From the NCBI GenBank assembly GCA_023228645.1, contig JALOAT010000013.1:16395-80394 (forward strand): a stretch of DNA of 64,000 nucleotides, written 5' to 3'. Positions 63,895 to 64,000 of the stretch are shown piece after piece. The translations under genes were made by a program, and so were the position numbers. The notes under the pieces are model-generated. The model was not told the DNA's origin. It saw nothing but the letters and a program-made list of their open reading frames with translations, and did not search any database. Source of the stretch: Gammaproteobacteria bacterium. GTDB lineage: Bacteria > Pseudomonadota > Gammaproteobacteria > Thiohalomonadales > Thiohalomonadaceae. Numbering within the stretch: the first letter of the stretch is position 1; every line of letters starts with the position of its first letter.

Positions 63895-64000
63895 TTACGC
63901 CCCAGAAAACACGGCCGCCAGCGCTGCCTGCTCGCGAACTGCTTTGTTGAAGCCGACCATCAGCAGCTGCAGGTCACCTTCTCGCATGTTGGGCAGCAGG
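63895..64000 (-). CDS. C-terminal end of a gene cut by the window
   Basis: Reading on the minus strand, the last 34 codons are LLPNMREGDLQLLMVGFNKA, then VREQAALAAVFSGA and a TAA at 63895-63897. Family cannot be told from so little. Its position upstream of the HELVH gene suggests further accessory genes beyond the window. Confidence 0.55.
   Translation of the reverse strand, partial: LLPNMREGDLQLLMVGFNKAVREQAALAAVFSGA

Overview
The window is GC-rich proteobacterial DNA, most likely from a gammaproteobacterial sulfur-oxidising chemolithotroph. The main evidence is a complete reverse-type dissimilatory sulfite reductase (dsr) locus, dsrABEFHCMKLJOP, followed by a TrpD2-like gene and dsrN-dsrR. 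It includes the oxidative-type genes dsrEFH and dsrL, and a near-canonical gammaproteobacterial dif site lies at 48069-48096. No rRNA, tRNA or CRISPR array was seen.

Layout. 1-2.9 kb: a GDT1-family transporter fragment, an FMN reductase, a YcgN-family protein and three broken genes (maltose acetyltransferase, sulfatase maturase, DUF2135 protein). 3.0-16.9 kb (minus strand): the dsr operon, which oxidises stored or persulfidic sulfur to sulfite in the cytoplasm (DsrAB, DsrEFH, DsrC, DsrL) and passes electrons through the membrane complex DsrMKJOP. 17.4-19.3 kb (plus strand): a small operon with two unknown genes, a Cas6/Cmx6-like gene and a cysteine-less DsrC paralogue (RspA type). 19.6-26.9 kb: an Sfum_1244-family gene, a tmk-holB-pilZ-tatD operon, a 105-bp tandem array that has copied the end of tatD, a double cNMP-binding/rhodanese protein and a class V aminotransferase.

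27.1-32.6 kb: an arsenic resistance operon (arsR, thioredoxin-type arsC, acr3), followed by an unusual metallo-beta-lactamase-fold protein, an ArsP-like permease, a CxxC thioredoxin-like protein and an ATP-grasp-like protein. 32.6-42.6 kb: a KaiB-like gene divergent from seven overlapping or closely spaced signalling genes: four histidine kinases, one with triplicated PAS domains and one with a MEDS domain, and three response regulators. 42.8-48.0 kb: a P2-type cation ATPase, a DksA/TraR zinc-finger protein and a cheR-cheD pair.

48.1-64 kb is an accessory region that begins at dif. It holds a TnsABC (Tn7-like) module with no TniQ/TnsD visible, a KfrA-like coiled-coil gene, a TnpS/TnpT-type tyrosine recombinase module with its putative resolution site, a carbamoyltransferase remnant, a sugar-transferase pair that includes a GT25/sulfotransferase-like/GH16 fusion, a Gabija-type defence pair (gajA-gajB) and an HExxH protein. 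The most interesting leads are the TnsABC/KfrA module lying between two site-specific recombination sites, the Cas6-like gene in a sulfur-oxidation locus, paired palindromes upstream of dsrA, and the tri-domain surface-polysaccharide enzyme.
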